Part shown: positions 17,980-26,242 of the stretch, one piece after another
Numbering within the stretch: position 1 is the stretch's first letter
How the letters are laid out: each line of letters opens with the position of its first letter
Assembly: GCF_031846325.1 (NCBI RefSeq)
Contig: NZ_JAVRHZ010000001.1
Span: 248,001 to 312,000, forward strand
Direction: 5' to 3'
Source of the DNA: Patiriisocius_A hiemis
Lineage (GTDB): Bacteria; Bacteroidota; Bacteroidia; Flavobacteriales; Flavobacteriaceae
Length of the DNA stretch: 64,000 bases
Position numbers and translations under genes: made by a program
The notes under the pieces: model-generated
What the model saw: the letters and a program-made list of their open reading frames with translations, nothing else
Databases searched by the model: none
What the model was told of the DNA's origin: nothing

Positions 17980-18579
17980 ATGGAACTAGAGGAAATGAAA
18001 TCACTTTGGTCATCCTTAAGTGACAAAGTAGCAAAACAAGAATTAGTAAATAAAAAATTAGTTATGGAAATGACCCAACAGAAATATAAAAACAAGTTTA
18101 AAACACTACTTAATTATGAAATAGTAGGATCAGTAATATGCTTTCTAACTGCGGTTTTAATACTTTTTAATCTTGATAAAATGGATACTTGGTATCTTAT
18201 GACGTGTGCTGTATTCTCATTAGCATTTATATTAGTGTTACCAGTTTTGGTATTAAAAAACCTTATAGGAATTAAAAATATTACCATTGTAAATAGCACC
18301 TATAAACAAACAATCACTCACTTTGCAAAAGAAAAAAAGAGACTTATGCTTATACAGCAAATAGGACTTTCTTTTTCCGTTGTATTAATGTTTACAACAA
18401 TGCCAGTTTTTTCAATGATATTTAATAATAAAGATTTCTTTAAACAAGAATATGGAGTAGGGTTTTGGATTTTTATAGGAGTATTGGCAATTGGAGTACT
18501 ACTATTTTCATTATGGGGATATAGGTGTTATAAGCGTATAATGAGTAGTGCGGAAGACTTACTTAAAGGAATTGAGTAA
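17980..18579 (+). CDS. Membrane protein paired with the ECF sigma factor
   Basis: A 199-residue protein starting four bases after the sigma factor stop. Its N-terminal cytoplasmic stretch (LEEMKSLWSSLSDKVAKQ) precedes four hydrophobic segments at about 45-64, 69-91, 123-143 and 155-180. This arrangement fits a membrane partner of an ECF sigma factor, but I see no ZAS zinc motif of classic anti-sigma factors. The short helix with LWSSL recurs in Flavobacteria at this locus. An anti-sigma role is inferred from position only. Confidence 0.75.
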   Translation: MELEEMKSLWSSLSDKVAKQELVNKKLVMEMTQQKYKNKFKTLLNYEIVGSVICFLTAVLILFNLDKMDTWYLMTCAVFSLAFILVLPVLVLKNLIGIKNITIVNSTYKQTITHFAKEKKRLMLIQQIGLSFSVVLMFTTMPVFSMIFNNKDFFKQEYGVGFWIFIGVLAIGVLLFSLWGYRCYKRIMSSAEDLLKGIE

Positions 18580-18586
18580 TTAAAGA

Positions 18587-18678
18587 AAACCTTTAGGCTT
18601 TTAATGTCTGTTCGAGTGCAGTCGTGAACTTTAACTTACTTATAGTTTATAAAGGTTTCGACTGCACTCAACATGACA
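18587..18678. repeat. Long intergenic inverted repeat (GTGCAGTCG type)
   Basis: Arms at 18605-18624 and 18659-18678 share GAGTGCAGTCG and TGTC ends (reverse complements with few mismatches). The flanking AAACCTTTA/TAAAGGTTT arms extend the stem inward. It sits between two convergent genes, so it may act as a bidirectional terminator. Similar words occur as dispersed repeats in related genomes (from memory). Confidence 0.7.
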
Positions 18679-18713
18679 GCGCAAATTTTATTATTTATAC
18701 CGGGTATTTTAAT

Positions 18714-21203
18714 TTACAAGCTAACCCCTCTACTATTCGCAAAGAAAATACTATTTACAAACAATAATTTTCCATTTTCCCAGAAAGAACGGAATAGTAC
18801 ATTGTCAACTAAATAAATAACGCTTCCACGACCTATTTTGTCTTCTCCAAAAACTAAAGAGTTTTTTAATTTTGCTTTAGCATCATCACCAGAGAAACCA
18901 GCAACACTCACCGCATCTCCTTTTATATATCCTACATTGTATCCATTGTCAAGGAAAGAATACGAACTGCTACCTAGTTTTAAACTGTAATACGTGTCTC
19001 CGTAACCAAAAGCCATTGGATGAGAAGGGTCTAAGGTAGTTTTGTAAATACTTCCTGTGATAAAATTCTTTACGCTTTCTCGTTCTCTTTGATCATAAGG
19101 AATTAGCTTGTCATCGTCATTATCTTCCTCTTTTTCTTTATCATCATCACTTTCATTGTTTTTTAATGCGAAACCATCTTTTCCTGCAAAATTACCAACG
19201 GCACGCCCAAAAGCAATAATCTTTCCGCCACTACGTACCCAGTCTTTTACATCTTTCATTGTATTTTCATTCATTATTCTTCCATACCATCCTTCGGGTA
19301 CTACTAAAACATCAAATTTTTGTAGCACATCTGCACGAAAACTATTTGTATTAATAGATGTAATAGGGTATTTAAGTTGTTGTTCAAAGAAATGCCAGAT
19401 AGCACCATAGCTTAGTGACGAAGTTCCATCTCCTTGTAAAACAGCAATACGTTGCTTATTTACTACTTTAATATCTGGAGAACCAAAGTCTGTAATGTTA
19501 TCAGCAAAACTAGTATTAGATACGTATAATTCTCTTTTATGCTTGTTTGCTATTTCAACTAGCTTACTATGAAAATCAGGATTCTTTCGGTTGTCACTTT
19601 TTGTAATAACAAGGCTCCCTCTGTCAAACGCCTTTCCATTAAATTGTAATTTCTTTTCAGAAAAACGAACCACAATATCATGCTTCAGCAAATCTACTAA
19701 AAATTGCGCATCGTATAGGCTATTCCATTTTGCAATATATCCCGCAGCACTTGGAGCAGCCGAATTATTTACAGTCATTAGAGGCTTATTGCCATTAGGA
19801 TTTACCAGGCTTGTAGAAGCAACCGCTTGTAATCCATACGCATGTGGAATACTCCAAGCTGTAATATCATAAGTAAGCGGCTCGCTTAATTTTGCATCTG
19901 GCTCAAACAACGCTTTTATCATTTTACCTTTAGGTTGATTGGTAGAAACCACAAGCGCACCAGCAGCGCTCATACTTCCATTTTCATTTTTACTATAATC
20001 AAAACCAGAAACGTTTCCGCCACTAGCAAAGCCGTATTGTATTTCATGCTTGTCTAACAAATTTGTAAGCGCATCTATTTTATCAGGATTCCCTTTTAAT
20101 ACATAGCTTTTGTATTTTAAATTGTTATTCTGGAAGAACTTTTTAAACTCATTATTCAGCTTTGCTGCATTTTGAGAAGAAATCTCAACGGTTGAAAGCG
20201 CAGTAGTGGTATGATGTGCTACTCTATCAACTAAAGTAAGTTCGTACCCCTCATTTGTATTTACGCCTAATCCTGCAAAACCGTGTCCAGCTTGCTCGTA
20301 GGTCATTCCTATAGCTCCCATAAAAGTAGGGTAGGTATCTCCGTAGCTTGGGTATAGTAAATCAAAACGTTCTCTTGTAAAAAACAACCAACCCTCTTTA
20401 TCAAAATAACGCGCATGGTTTTTACCAATTTGCGTTTGGAAATCACGTTGCCAAGGACTTATAATTTCGTGAAATGGTTCTGCTGCTGGAGCAAAGTAAT
20501 ACGGTTCATTAATTCCTTGTTCATGAAAATCTACATGCACATGCGGCATCCATTTGTTGTATATTTTTAAACGTTGCTGAGACTCTATTTGTGTAGCCCA
20601 AGCCCAGTCACGATTTAAGTCAAAAAGATAATGGTTGGGTCTTCCACCTGGCCAAGGTTCATCGTGTTCTGTTGCATACTGTGATGGATTATAAGGAGTT
20701 GCTTTAACTTGGTTGTACCAATTGGCATAACGGTCACGTCCATCTGGATTTACACAAGGGTCAATAATCACAACTGTATTTTGTAACCAAGCCTGCTTTT
20801 CTGTAATGAGGTCATAAAGTGTTTGCATGGCAGCTTCGGTACTAGATGCTTCATTACCATGTACATTAAAACTTAACCAAACAATCGCAATTTCTGGAGA
20901 AGCACTTCCGCTTTCAATTCCAATGTTTTTTAAGTTATTGGTTCTTATGGTTTCAATATTGGCTAGGTTTTGTGGTGAAGACACAATCGCGTAGGTAAGG
21001 GGTCTTCGTTCGTTTGTTTTTCCGTAGGTATCATAAGTTACCATCGTACTGTTTTTTGCTACATGCTCAAAATAATTTACTACATCTGCGTGGCGAGAGA
21101 ATTGTGTACCTATGGTATATTCTAGAAACTCTGAAGGTGATTTAACTTGTGCTAGCGTGCTAGTTATAATAAAAAGGAAGGTGAGTGTAAAGAGTTTTTT
21201 CAT
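18714..21203 (-). CDS. Exported M14-family zinc carboxypeptidase
   Basis: The start is taken at the ATG ending at 21203, giving 829 residues with a signal peptide MKKLFTLTFLFIITSTLAQ; a longer frame to 21287 adds 28 residues before the signal. The M14 zinc motif HGNEASSTE (HxxE) is at about residues 122-130, and the third ligand is in HVHVDFHEQGIN. C-terminal to the peptidase is a class I glutamine-amidotransferase-like domain (VLVVPEGWYGRIM...GGKIIAFG) and an acidic lysine-rich insert. It likely trims peptides in the periplasm or outside the cell. It stands alone, divergent from bshC. Confidence 0.88.
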   Translation of the reverse strand: MKKLFTLTFLFIITSTLAQVKSPSEFLEYTIGTQFSRHADVVNYFEHVAKNSTMVTYDTYGKTNERRPLTYAIVSSPQNLANIETIRTNNLKNIGIESGSASPEIAIVWLSFNVHGNEASSTEAAMQTLYDLITEKQAWLQNTVVIIDPCVNPDGRDRYANWYNQVKATPYNPSQYATEHDEPWPGGRPNHYLFDLNRDWAWATQIESQQRLKIYNKWMPHVHVDFHEQGINEPYYFAPAAEPFHEIISPWQRDFQTQIGKNHARYFDKEGWLFFTRERFDLLYPSYGDTYPTFMGAIGMTYEQAGHGFAGLGVNTNEGYELTLVDRVAHHTTTALSTVEISSQNAAKLNNEFKKFFQNNNLKYKSYVLKGNPDKIDALTNLLDKHEIQYGFASGGNVSGFDYSKNENGSMSAAGALVVSTNQPKGKMIKALFEPDAKLSEPLTYDITAWSIPHAYGLQAVASTSLVNPNGNKPLMTVNNSAAPSAAGYIAKWNSLYDAQFLVDLLKHDIVVRFSEKKLQFNGKAFDRGSLVITKSDNRKNPDFHSKLVEIANKHKRELYVSNTSFADNITDFGSPDIKVVNKQRIAVLQGDGTSSLSYGAIWHFFEQQLKYPITSINTNSFRADVLQKFDVLVVPEGWYGRIMNENTMKDVKDWVRSGGKIIAFGRAVGNFAGKDGFALKNNESDDDKEKEEDNDDDKLIPYDQRERESVKNFITGSIYKTTLDPSHPMAFGYGDTYYSLKLGSSSYSFLDNGYNVGYIKGDAVSVAGFSGDDAKAKLKNSLVFGEDKIGRGSVIYLVDNVLFRSFWENGKLLFVNSIFFANSRGVSL

Positions 21204-21306
21204 TTGTGTTTTTTGTTTTATATCGTAATTTGATTGAATGCTAAAGATACTAGTAAATTGTAAATTGAAAGTTGAATTGTAACTCAAATTAACGTAATTT
21301 TAGAAG

Positions 21307-21334
21307 TTGACAGCTTAAAAAGTAGTTATTTTTG
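21307..21334 (+). promoter_or_regulatory. Putative bshC promoter
   Basis: TTG at 21307 and TATTTTTG at 21327-21334 are separated by 17 bases. They match the Bacteroidota primary promoter pattern (TTG, 17-20 bases, TAnnTTTG). The predicted start site is about 15 bases before the bshC ATG. Confidence 0.5.
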
Positions 21335-21356
21335 TTTCAACTTTCTCAAAAACTCT

Positions 21357-22952
21357 ATGCCCAAAACAACCCTTCCGTATCAAGAAACAGGATATTTTTC
21401 AAAACTGATTTGCGATTATCTTGCTGAAAAAGATACTCTTAAAGAGTTCTACGGAAAGTTTCCCAACATTGAAAATTTTGAAAAACAAATAGAGCAAAAG
21501 TCATTGTCCTTTGAGGCAGAGTCGAGAACTACTTTAGTTAACCAACTCAACCAACAATACAGCGGTTTTAAAGTTTCAGAAAACACACAAGCTAATATTA
21601 ATAGTTTGCTGAAGCACAATGCCTTTACTATCACAACGGGGCACCAACTTAATCTCTTTACTGGGCCTTTGTATTTTTTATATAAAATTATTTCAGTAAT
21701 TAACCTTGCAGAAAAATTAAACAACAAATATCCAGAAAACACTTTTGTGCCTGTGTATTGGATGGCAACAGAAGACCACGATTTTGAAGAAATTAATTAT
21801 TTTAATTTTAAAGGGAAAAAGATAGCATGGGAGCGAGAAAGTAGTGGAGCTGTGGGTGAATTAGATACCAAAGGGCTTGATAAAGTTTTAAACGTAGTTA
21901 AAGCACAATTTGGAGGAAGCGAGCACGCTAAACACTTAATAGCCCTTTTTGAAGAAGCCTACACTAAACACACCAACCTTGCAGACGCTACACGATATAT
22001 TGCAAATTCCTTATTTGCTAGCTACGGGCTTGTAATAATTGATGGTAATGACACCCAATTAAAAAAGCAGTTTATCCCTTTTGCTGAAAAAGAACTTACC
22101 CAACAACTATCCTTTGCGAAAGTTACGGAGACAACAAAAAAACTAACCAACTTAGGCTATCCAGAACAGGTGCATCCTAGAGAGATTAATTTGTTTTATT
22201 TAAAAGAAGGACTCCGTGAGCGTATTATAGAAAGAGACGGACGCTTTTATATTAACGAAACCGAAATTTCTTTTTCTACTACCGAAATTTTAAACCAATT
22301 AAAAAGACATCCAGAGCGATTTTCGCCCAATGCCTTACTAAGACCGTTATACCAAGAAGTAATTTTGCCTAACCTTTGCTATGTTGGTGGTGGTGGAGAG
22401 CTGGCATATTGGTTCCAGTTGCAAGAATACTTTAAAACAGTTGCTATACCCTTTCCAATGTTATTATTGCGAAACTCTGTTTTATTGGTGCCAGAAAAGC
22501 TTTTTGAGAAGTTAGAAAAGCTAGACGTAGCTATTAAAGATTTGTTTTTAAAGCAACACCAATTAAAAACAAAACACACCAAGAAACTCTCTGAAATTGA
22601 TATTGATTTCTCAACCCAGAAATCACATTTGCAACAGCAATTTAAAGACTTATACACATTAGCTAAAAAAACAGATGCCTCTTTTATAGGTGCTGTAGCG
22701 GCACAAGAAAAAAAGCAATTAAATGGCTTAGATCATTTAGAAAAACGACTCTTAAAAGCACAAAAAAGAAAACTAGCAGACCAGCTAGAACGCCTTACCC
22801 TAATACAAGACGCCTTATTCCCAAGCCAAAGCCTACAGGAGCGTAATACAAACTTCTCTCAGTTTTATCTAGAGTATGGAAATAGTTTAATAAAGCAGTT
22901 AAAACAAGAGTTAAACCCGTTAGAGGATGGGTTTACGATTTTAAAATTGTAA
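21357..22952 (+). CDS. bshC: Bacillithiol biosynthesis cysteine-adding enzyme BshC
   Basis: A 531-residue protein matching BshC, the proposed cysteine ligase of the last step of bacillithiol synthesis. Typical stretches are TTGHQLNLFTGPLYFLYKIISVI (about residues 93-115), VYWMATEDHDFEEINYF, and RPLYQEVILPNLCYVGGGGELAYW, the three conserved blocks of the family. A long coiled coil occupies about residues 385-480. Bacillithiol is the main low-molecular-weight thiol in Firmicutes and many Bacteroidota. It is preceded by a good promoter and followed by the cassette region. Confidence 0.93.
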   Translation: MPKTTLPYQETGYFSKLICDYLAEKDTLKEFYGKFPNIENFEKQIEQKSLSFEAESRTTLVNQLNQQYSGFKVSENTQANINSLLKHNAFTITTGHQLNLFTGPLYFLYKIISVINLAEKLNNKYPENTFVPVYWMATEDHDFEEINYFNFKGKKIAWERESSGAVGELDTKGLDKVLNVVKAQFGGSEHAKHLIALFEEAYTKHTNLADATRYIANSLFASYGLVIIDGNDTQLKKQFIPFAEKELTQQLSFAKVTETTKKLTNLGYPEQVHPREINLFYLKEGLRERIIERDGRFYINETEISFSTTEILNQLKRHPERFSPNALLRPLYQEVILPNLCYVGGGGELAYWFQLQEYFKTVAIPFPMLLLRNSVLLVPEKLFEKLEKLDVAIKDLFLKQHQLKTKHTKKLSEIDIDFSTQKSHLQQQFKDLYTLAKKTDASFIGAVAAQEKKQLNGLDHLEKRLLKAQKRKLADQLERLTLIQDALFPSQSLQERNTNFSQFYLEYGNSLIKQLKQELNPLEDGFTILKL

Positions 22953-22980
22953 CTGTTATAAAATTCTAGGTTTTATTAAC

Positions 22981-23091
22981 GTAAACGTTTTTTTATTTTT
23001 TATGTAGCTTTACAGGATAACGTTAACAAAAAACTCATGGTATCCTGATTTATTTACGGGATAACGCTAATAAATAAAGCGATATAACGAG
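22981..23091 (+). other. Left boundary of the cassette array (attI-like or secondary site)
   Basis: No gene. It holds nested inverted repeats (CAGGATA 23013-23019 with TATCCTG 23041-23047; TTTATTTA 23049-23056 with TAAATAAA 23071-23078) and three ATAACG direct repeats (ending 23022, 23066 and 23089). It ends at GAGTT, where the first cassette starts. The structure is unlike the ten internal sites. The direct repeats next to the junction recall integrase-binding repeats of attI, but this is inference. Confidence 0.4.
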
Positions 23092-23120
23092 TTGTGCTTC
23101 ATACTGAAAAAACTGAATTT

Positions 23121-24206
23121 ATGAGAAAAATTATATTAATTCTATTGACTTTTCTATCCATAACGAGTGCTTATTCTCAGTCAAAGGTCATAAAAGAAGC
23201 GGAAAAATGTGAAGGTTGTGCGACCGCAGAACAAATTAGACATATAGAAAAACTTCAAGTTGAGTTAGATAAATTAGTTGATAGAATTCCACCAATAAAC
23301 AATGATGTAACTACCGATTTGGAATTATTGAAAAAACACTTAGAGAAAAACGAGCAAGCACTAAACTACATTTATAGCAATCAACTCTCTGCCAAGTGTA
23401 CAAAACTAAAACAGCTTCAGGGTAAAGCGAACTTGCCAGCCACATGTAATATTGAACGTAGAATTGAACTGCTAGAAAATATGAATGAGCGGCTTGTGGT
23501 TAAAATTGAAAGCATAGTAAACCCAAAACAAACAGAAGCAGGAAAGCAAGAAAGTGCCAGAATAAATAGCCACGTTATTACCATGAGTGAATTGGAGAAT
23601 GAACTGGAAATGCTTGATGACGAATTCAAGACAAATAGTACCAAAAAAGCCAAAACCAATAACAAGAGCCTTGATGATATTTTAGCCGAACTCGACAATG
23701 AGACAAATTCGAGCGAAAGTGACTTTCTAGAATCCCTTGATGAAAACACCGATGCCAAGGCTTTTACAATTAACACTAAGGATGGAAAACAAGGTGTAAT
23801 AGACAACAATGGAAATGTACTTATTCCTTATGGTGATTGGCGTATCATGGAGTATAAAATGGGTATTGCCCAGGTATATGTTGAATTAGAATCTTTATGG
23901 GATTGCGATTGTTATAGTGAATACTTAGAAGATAGAGTCAATTTTCGGGGGACACCTGTTGCGCTTATTTGGAAGAGTGGATACGTTGACAAAACAGGTA
24001 AATTTATAGATGATCCAAAAATTGAATTTAGCACCGATTGTACAATTAATTTGCGATTATCATTATGGAGCAGTAGTATGACGGAATCTGAAATAGAGAG
24101 AGCTAAAGAAAGACAGAGAAAGGAAATTACGCTTGCCGAAAAAAAATGCCAAACAAATGCTGAATCTTGGAAAGAAGAAATGTTAACCAAATATGAAAAA
24201 CCATGA
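23121..24206 (+). CDS. Exported WG-repeat protein (cassette 1, gene A)
   Basis: Start taken at the ATG at 23121, giving 361 residues with a signal peptide MRKIILILLTFLSITSAYSQ; an in-frame GTG at 23094 lies in the cassette junction itself. The N-terminal half is charged and coiled-coil-like. The segment KQGVIDNNGNVLIPYGDW, and later GYVDKTGKFID, match WG (KWG) repeats. The C-terminus is a lysine-rich helix with LAEKKCQTNAESWKEEM. Its stop overlaps the next start (ATGA at 24203-24206), so the pair is translationally coupled. A second, decayed copy of its tail lies at 25134-25259. Function unknown. Confidence 0.78.
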   Translation: MRKIILILLTFLSITSAYSQSKVIKEAEKCEGCATAEQIRHIEKLQVELDKLVDRIPPINNDVTTDLELLKKHLEKNEQALNYIYSNQLSAKCTKLKQLQGKANLPATCNIERRIELLENMNERLVVKIESIVNPKQTEAGKQESARINSHVITMSELENELEMLDDEFKTNSTKKAKTNNKSLDDILAELDNETNSSESDFLESLDENTDAKAFTINTKDGKQGVIDNNGNVLIPYGDWRIMEYKMGIAQVYVELESLWDCDCYSEYLEDRVNFRGTPVALIWKSGYVDKTGKFIDDPKIEFSTDCTINLRLSLWSSSMTESEIERAKERQRKEITLAEKKCQTNAESWKEEMLTKYEKP

Positions 24207-25012
24207 ATAGAATAGTATGTCTAATAAGCTTTTTATTATTTGCCCAAATAGCTATTGGGCAGATAGACAAGCAAACTGAGAACAAAATCAAAGTAAAATA
24301 CCTAAGTGCACAAGCAGATTATAAAGCAGCAAACTATTGGGACGCGCTAGAAAATATTAAAGAAATTGAAGCACTAGCAGACGGCCAAAAGGTTGCGTCC
24401 GTGCAAAATATCAAGGTAAAATGCTATATAGGGGTTAAGCAATATGACAAAGCAAAAAAGGAACTCGAAGCATTGTATGTTCTGAACCCTTCGCCAAAAA
24501 TCTTGAAAGATATTGCTAGTTATGAAAGTAAGATTAATGCAGGGATTGAATTAATTAATCAAGAGAAAAGTAAACTCAAAATATCTAATGGCATAGCAAA
24601 TATTCAGCCTAGCAAAGATAATGGTTATATTGTAGATTATCCATATTCTTGGACTATACAAGATTGTTATAATGAAACAGTACTTCTAATAAAATTACAA
24701 TCAGAAAAACAAACAATAAAGGGATACCGATATAAGGGAATAACATATACAAATATTGAACTTGATGCTAGGTTAGCTACAAATTCTATTGTATTTGTTT
24801 TTGATGTTTATTATGATGACACCTTAATTGGTGAATTGAAAGCAGAGAATGTAACAGGTTCTTTTTCAGGATGCTTTGGAGAAACATTCTATCTAAGTGA
24901 AATTGATAAATTCAATAAAGAAAGACATAACCAAATAGAAAAATTTGGTTTAAAATTAAAAGCCGCAACTGGTGGTAGTGAAGATTATAGTTTAAACAGT
25001 CGACTTAATTAA
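24203..25012 (+). CDS. Exported TPR-like protein, variable C-terminus 1 (cassette 1, gene B)
   Basis: A 269-residue exported protein (signal peptide ending IAIGQ). Residues about 20-120 resemble TPR helices (YKAANYWDALENIKEIEAL, then KQYDKAKKELEALYVLNP). The first 115 residues are almost the same as those of the paralogue at 25256. After residue about 118 the two proteins are unrelated: this one has a beta-rich domain with CYNETVLLIKLQ and SGCFGETFYLSEIDKF. The start overlaps the stop of gene A. The constant head with a different tail suggests domain exchange. Function unknown. Confidence 0.78.
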   Translation: MNRIVCLISFLLFAQIAIGQIDKQTENKIKVKYLSAQADYKAANYWDALENIKEIEALADGQKVASVQNIKVKCYIGVKQYDKAKKELEALYVLNPSPKILKDIASYESKINAGIELINQEKSKLKISNGIANIQPSKDNGYIVDYPYSWTIQDCYNETVLLIKLQSEKQTIKGYRYKGITYTNIELDARLATNSIVFVFDVYYDDTLIGELKAENVTGSFSGCFGETFYLSEIDKFNKERHNQIEKFGLKLKAATGGSEDYSLNSRLN

Positions 25013-25133
25013 TTTACTTTTAGGTTTATAAAACATGACTAATTTGAGATTAAAAAACACCACCCAAAAATCGCAGCGTATGTACAGTAACTCCAGATTC
25101 CGTGAATCCGTTCGAGAGGTCCGCAGATAATAA

Positions 25134-25259
25134 TGGAATAATAATGGAAGGAAGGGCTTCACGTTTCAAATTAGGGAAAAAGAAAGAGCAGAAAAAAAAT
25201 GCCAAGTTGTTATGAAGGCTTGGGAGCAAGAAATGTTAACTAAATATGCTAAACAATGA
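25134..25259 (+). pseudogene. Remnant of a second gene A copy (3' end only)
   Basis: An open frame without a start codon whose last residues (ERAEKKCQVVMKAWEQEM, then LTKYAKQ) align with the C-terminus of gene A (LAEKKCQTNAESWKEEM, then LTKYEKP). It ends in ATGA overlapping the next start, exactly as gene A does with gene B. The stretch 25013-25133 before it shows no gene; it holds a small GATTC/GAATC hairpin. This is the scar of a tandem duplication of the A-B junction. Confidence 0.75.
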
Positions 25260-26068
25260 ATAGAATAATATGCCTAATTAGCTTTTTATTTTTTGCCCAA
25301 ATAGCTATTGGGCAGATAGACGAGCAAACTCAGAACAAAATCAAAGTAAAATACCTAAGTGCAAAAGCAGATTATAAAACAGCTAACTATTGGGACGCGC
25401 TAGAAGATATTAAAGAAATTGAAGCACTAACAGACGGCCAAAAGGTTGCGTCCGTGCAGAATCTCAAGGTAAAATGCTATATAGGAATTGAGCAATATGA
25501 CAAAGCAAAAAAGGGACTCAATGCATTATATGCCATGAATCCTTCTTCTAAAATTCTAAAAGACATAGCCTCCTATGAAGGAAAAATTGATTCTGGAATA
25601 AAGGCAGAAATTAAGAGAAAAGAGGAAGTACGACTAGAAGTCATTGAAAAAGAATTGGAGCTAGAGAGAAAAAAAGAAATAAAGAAAGCCTCTGAGTTGA
25701 ATAAAGATAAGTACTACTCATTCAATGAAATTGATAAAGGTCCTATTTTTCCAGGATGTGTAATCACAAATAATGATTTAAAAAAATGTTTTCACAATAA
25801 AGTAACTAAATTAATTAATAAAAAGTTTGATATTGATATACTAAATCAAATTCAGTCATCATCTGGTCAAATAAAATTAGGGTTAACTTTTACAATAGAT
25901 TACTTAGGAAACATTATTAACATTAAAGGAAACACAGAAAATGAAATATTGAATAAGGAATTGGTAAGAATTGGAAACTTTATTCCAAAAAGATTAGTGC
26001 CAGGCGAAATTAATGGAATTCCAGTAAATGTTAATTACAGTTTATTAACTACTATCTACAAAAATTAA
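25256..26068 (+). CDS. Exported TPR-like protein with TonB C-terminal-like domain (cassette 1, gene B')
   Basis: A 270-residue paralogue of the gene at 24203. The signal peptide and TPR-like head (about residues 1-118) are nearly identical. A charged coiled coil follows (about 122-150), then a domain resembling the energy-transducer TonB C-terminus: GPIFPGCVI, KKCFHNKV, LGLTFTIDYLGNIINIKG and PGEINGIPVNVNYSL. Because it has a signal peptide instead of a membrane anchor with a proline-rich linker, it is not a classical TonB. Compensatory end complementarity places it at the end of cassette 1. Confidence 0.8.
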   Translation: MNRIICLISFLFFAQIAIGQIDEQTQNKIKVKYLSAKADYKTANYWDALEDIKEIEALTDGQKVASVQNLKVKCYIGIEQYDKAKKGLNALYAMNPSSKILKDIASYEGKIDSGIKAEIKRKEEVRLEVIEKELELERKKEIKKASELNKDKYYSFNEIDKGPIFPGCVITNNDLKKCFHNKVTKLINKKFDIDILNQIQSSSGQIKLGLTFTIDYLGNIINIKGNTENEILNKELVRIGNFIPKRLVPGEINGIPVNVNYSLLTTIYKN

Positions 26069-26092
26069 TTTAATATTATTAAAAGTACGAAA

Positions 26093-26224
26093 GCACAACA
26101 ATGTGTATAAGTAATAGCGGTTTAAGTGATAAAACGAAAGTATAAACATAAAATTAAGGTCAGTGCTAAACTGAAAAGTTAGTGAGTAGAAATCCGCTAC
26201 TACTCATACACTAGACCGTTGTAA
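26093..26224 (+). repeat. attC-like site 1
   Basis: R'' box GCACAAC (26093-26099) and R' box GTTGTAA (26218-26224). The outer stem of about 18 bp pairs GTGTATAAGTAATAGCGG with CCGCTACTACTCATACAC. R'' pairs with the start of cassette 1 (GTTGTGCTTC at 23091; 9 of 10). The unpaired bases on the right (TAGACC) exceed those on the left, as in attC. Confidence 0.75.
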
Positions 26225-26242
26225 ACAAGCCTGAAAAAAAAT

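Noticed and set aside
19108..19410. Serine-rich ORF on the plus strand within the M14 peptidase gene
   Set aside because: It is antisense to a firmly assigned gene, lacks family features and is low complexity.
23417..23809. Serine-rich antisense ORF in cassette 1 gene A
   Set aside because: It is a shadow of a lysine/glutamate-rich coding frame; its composition mirrors the sense gene.
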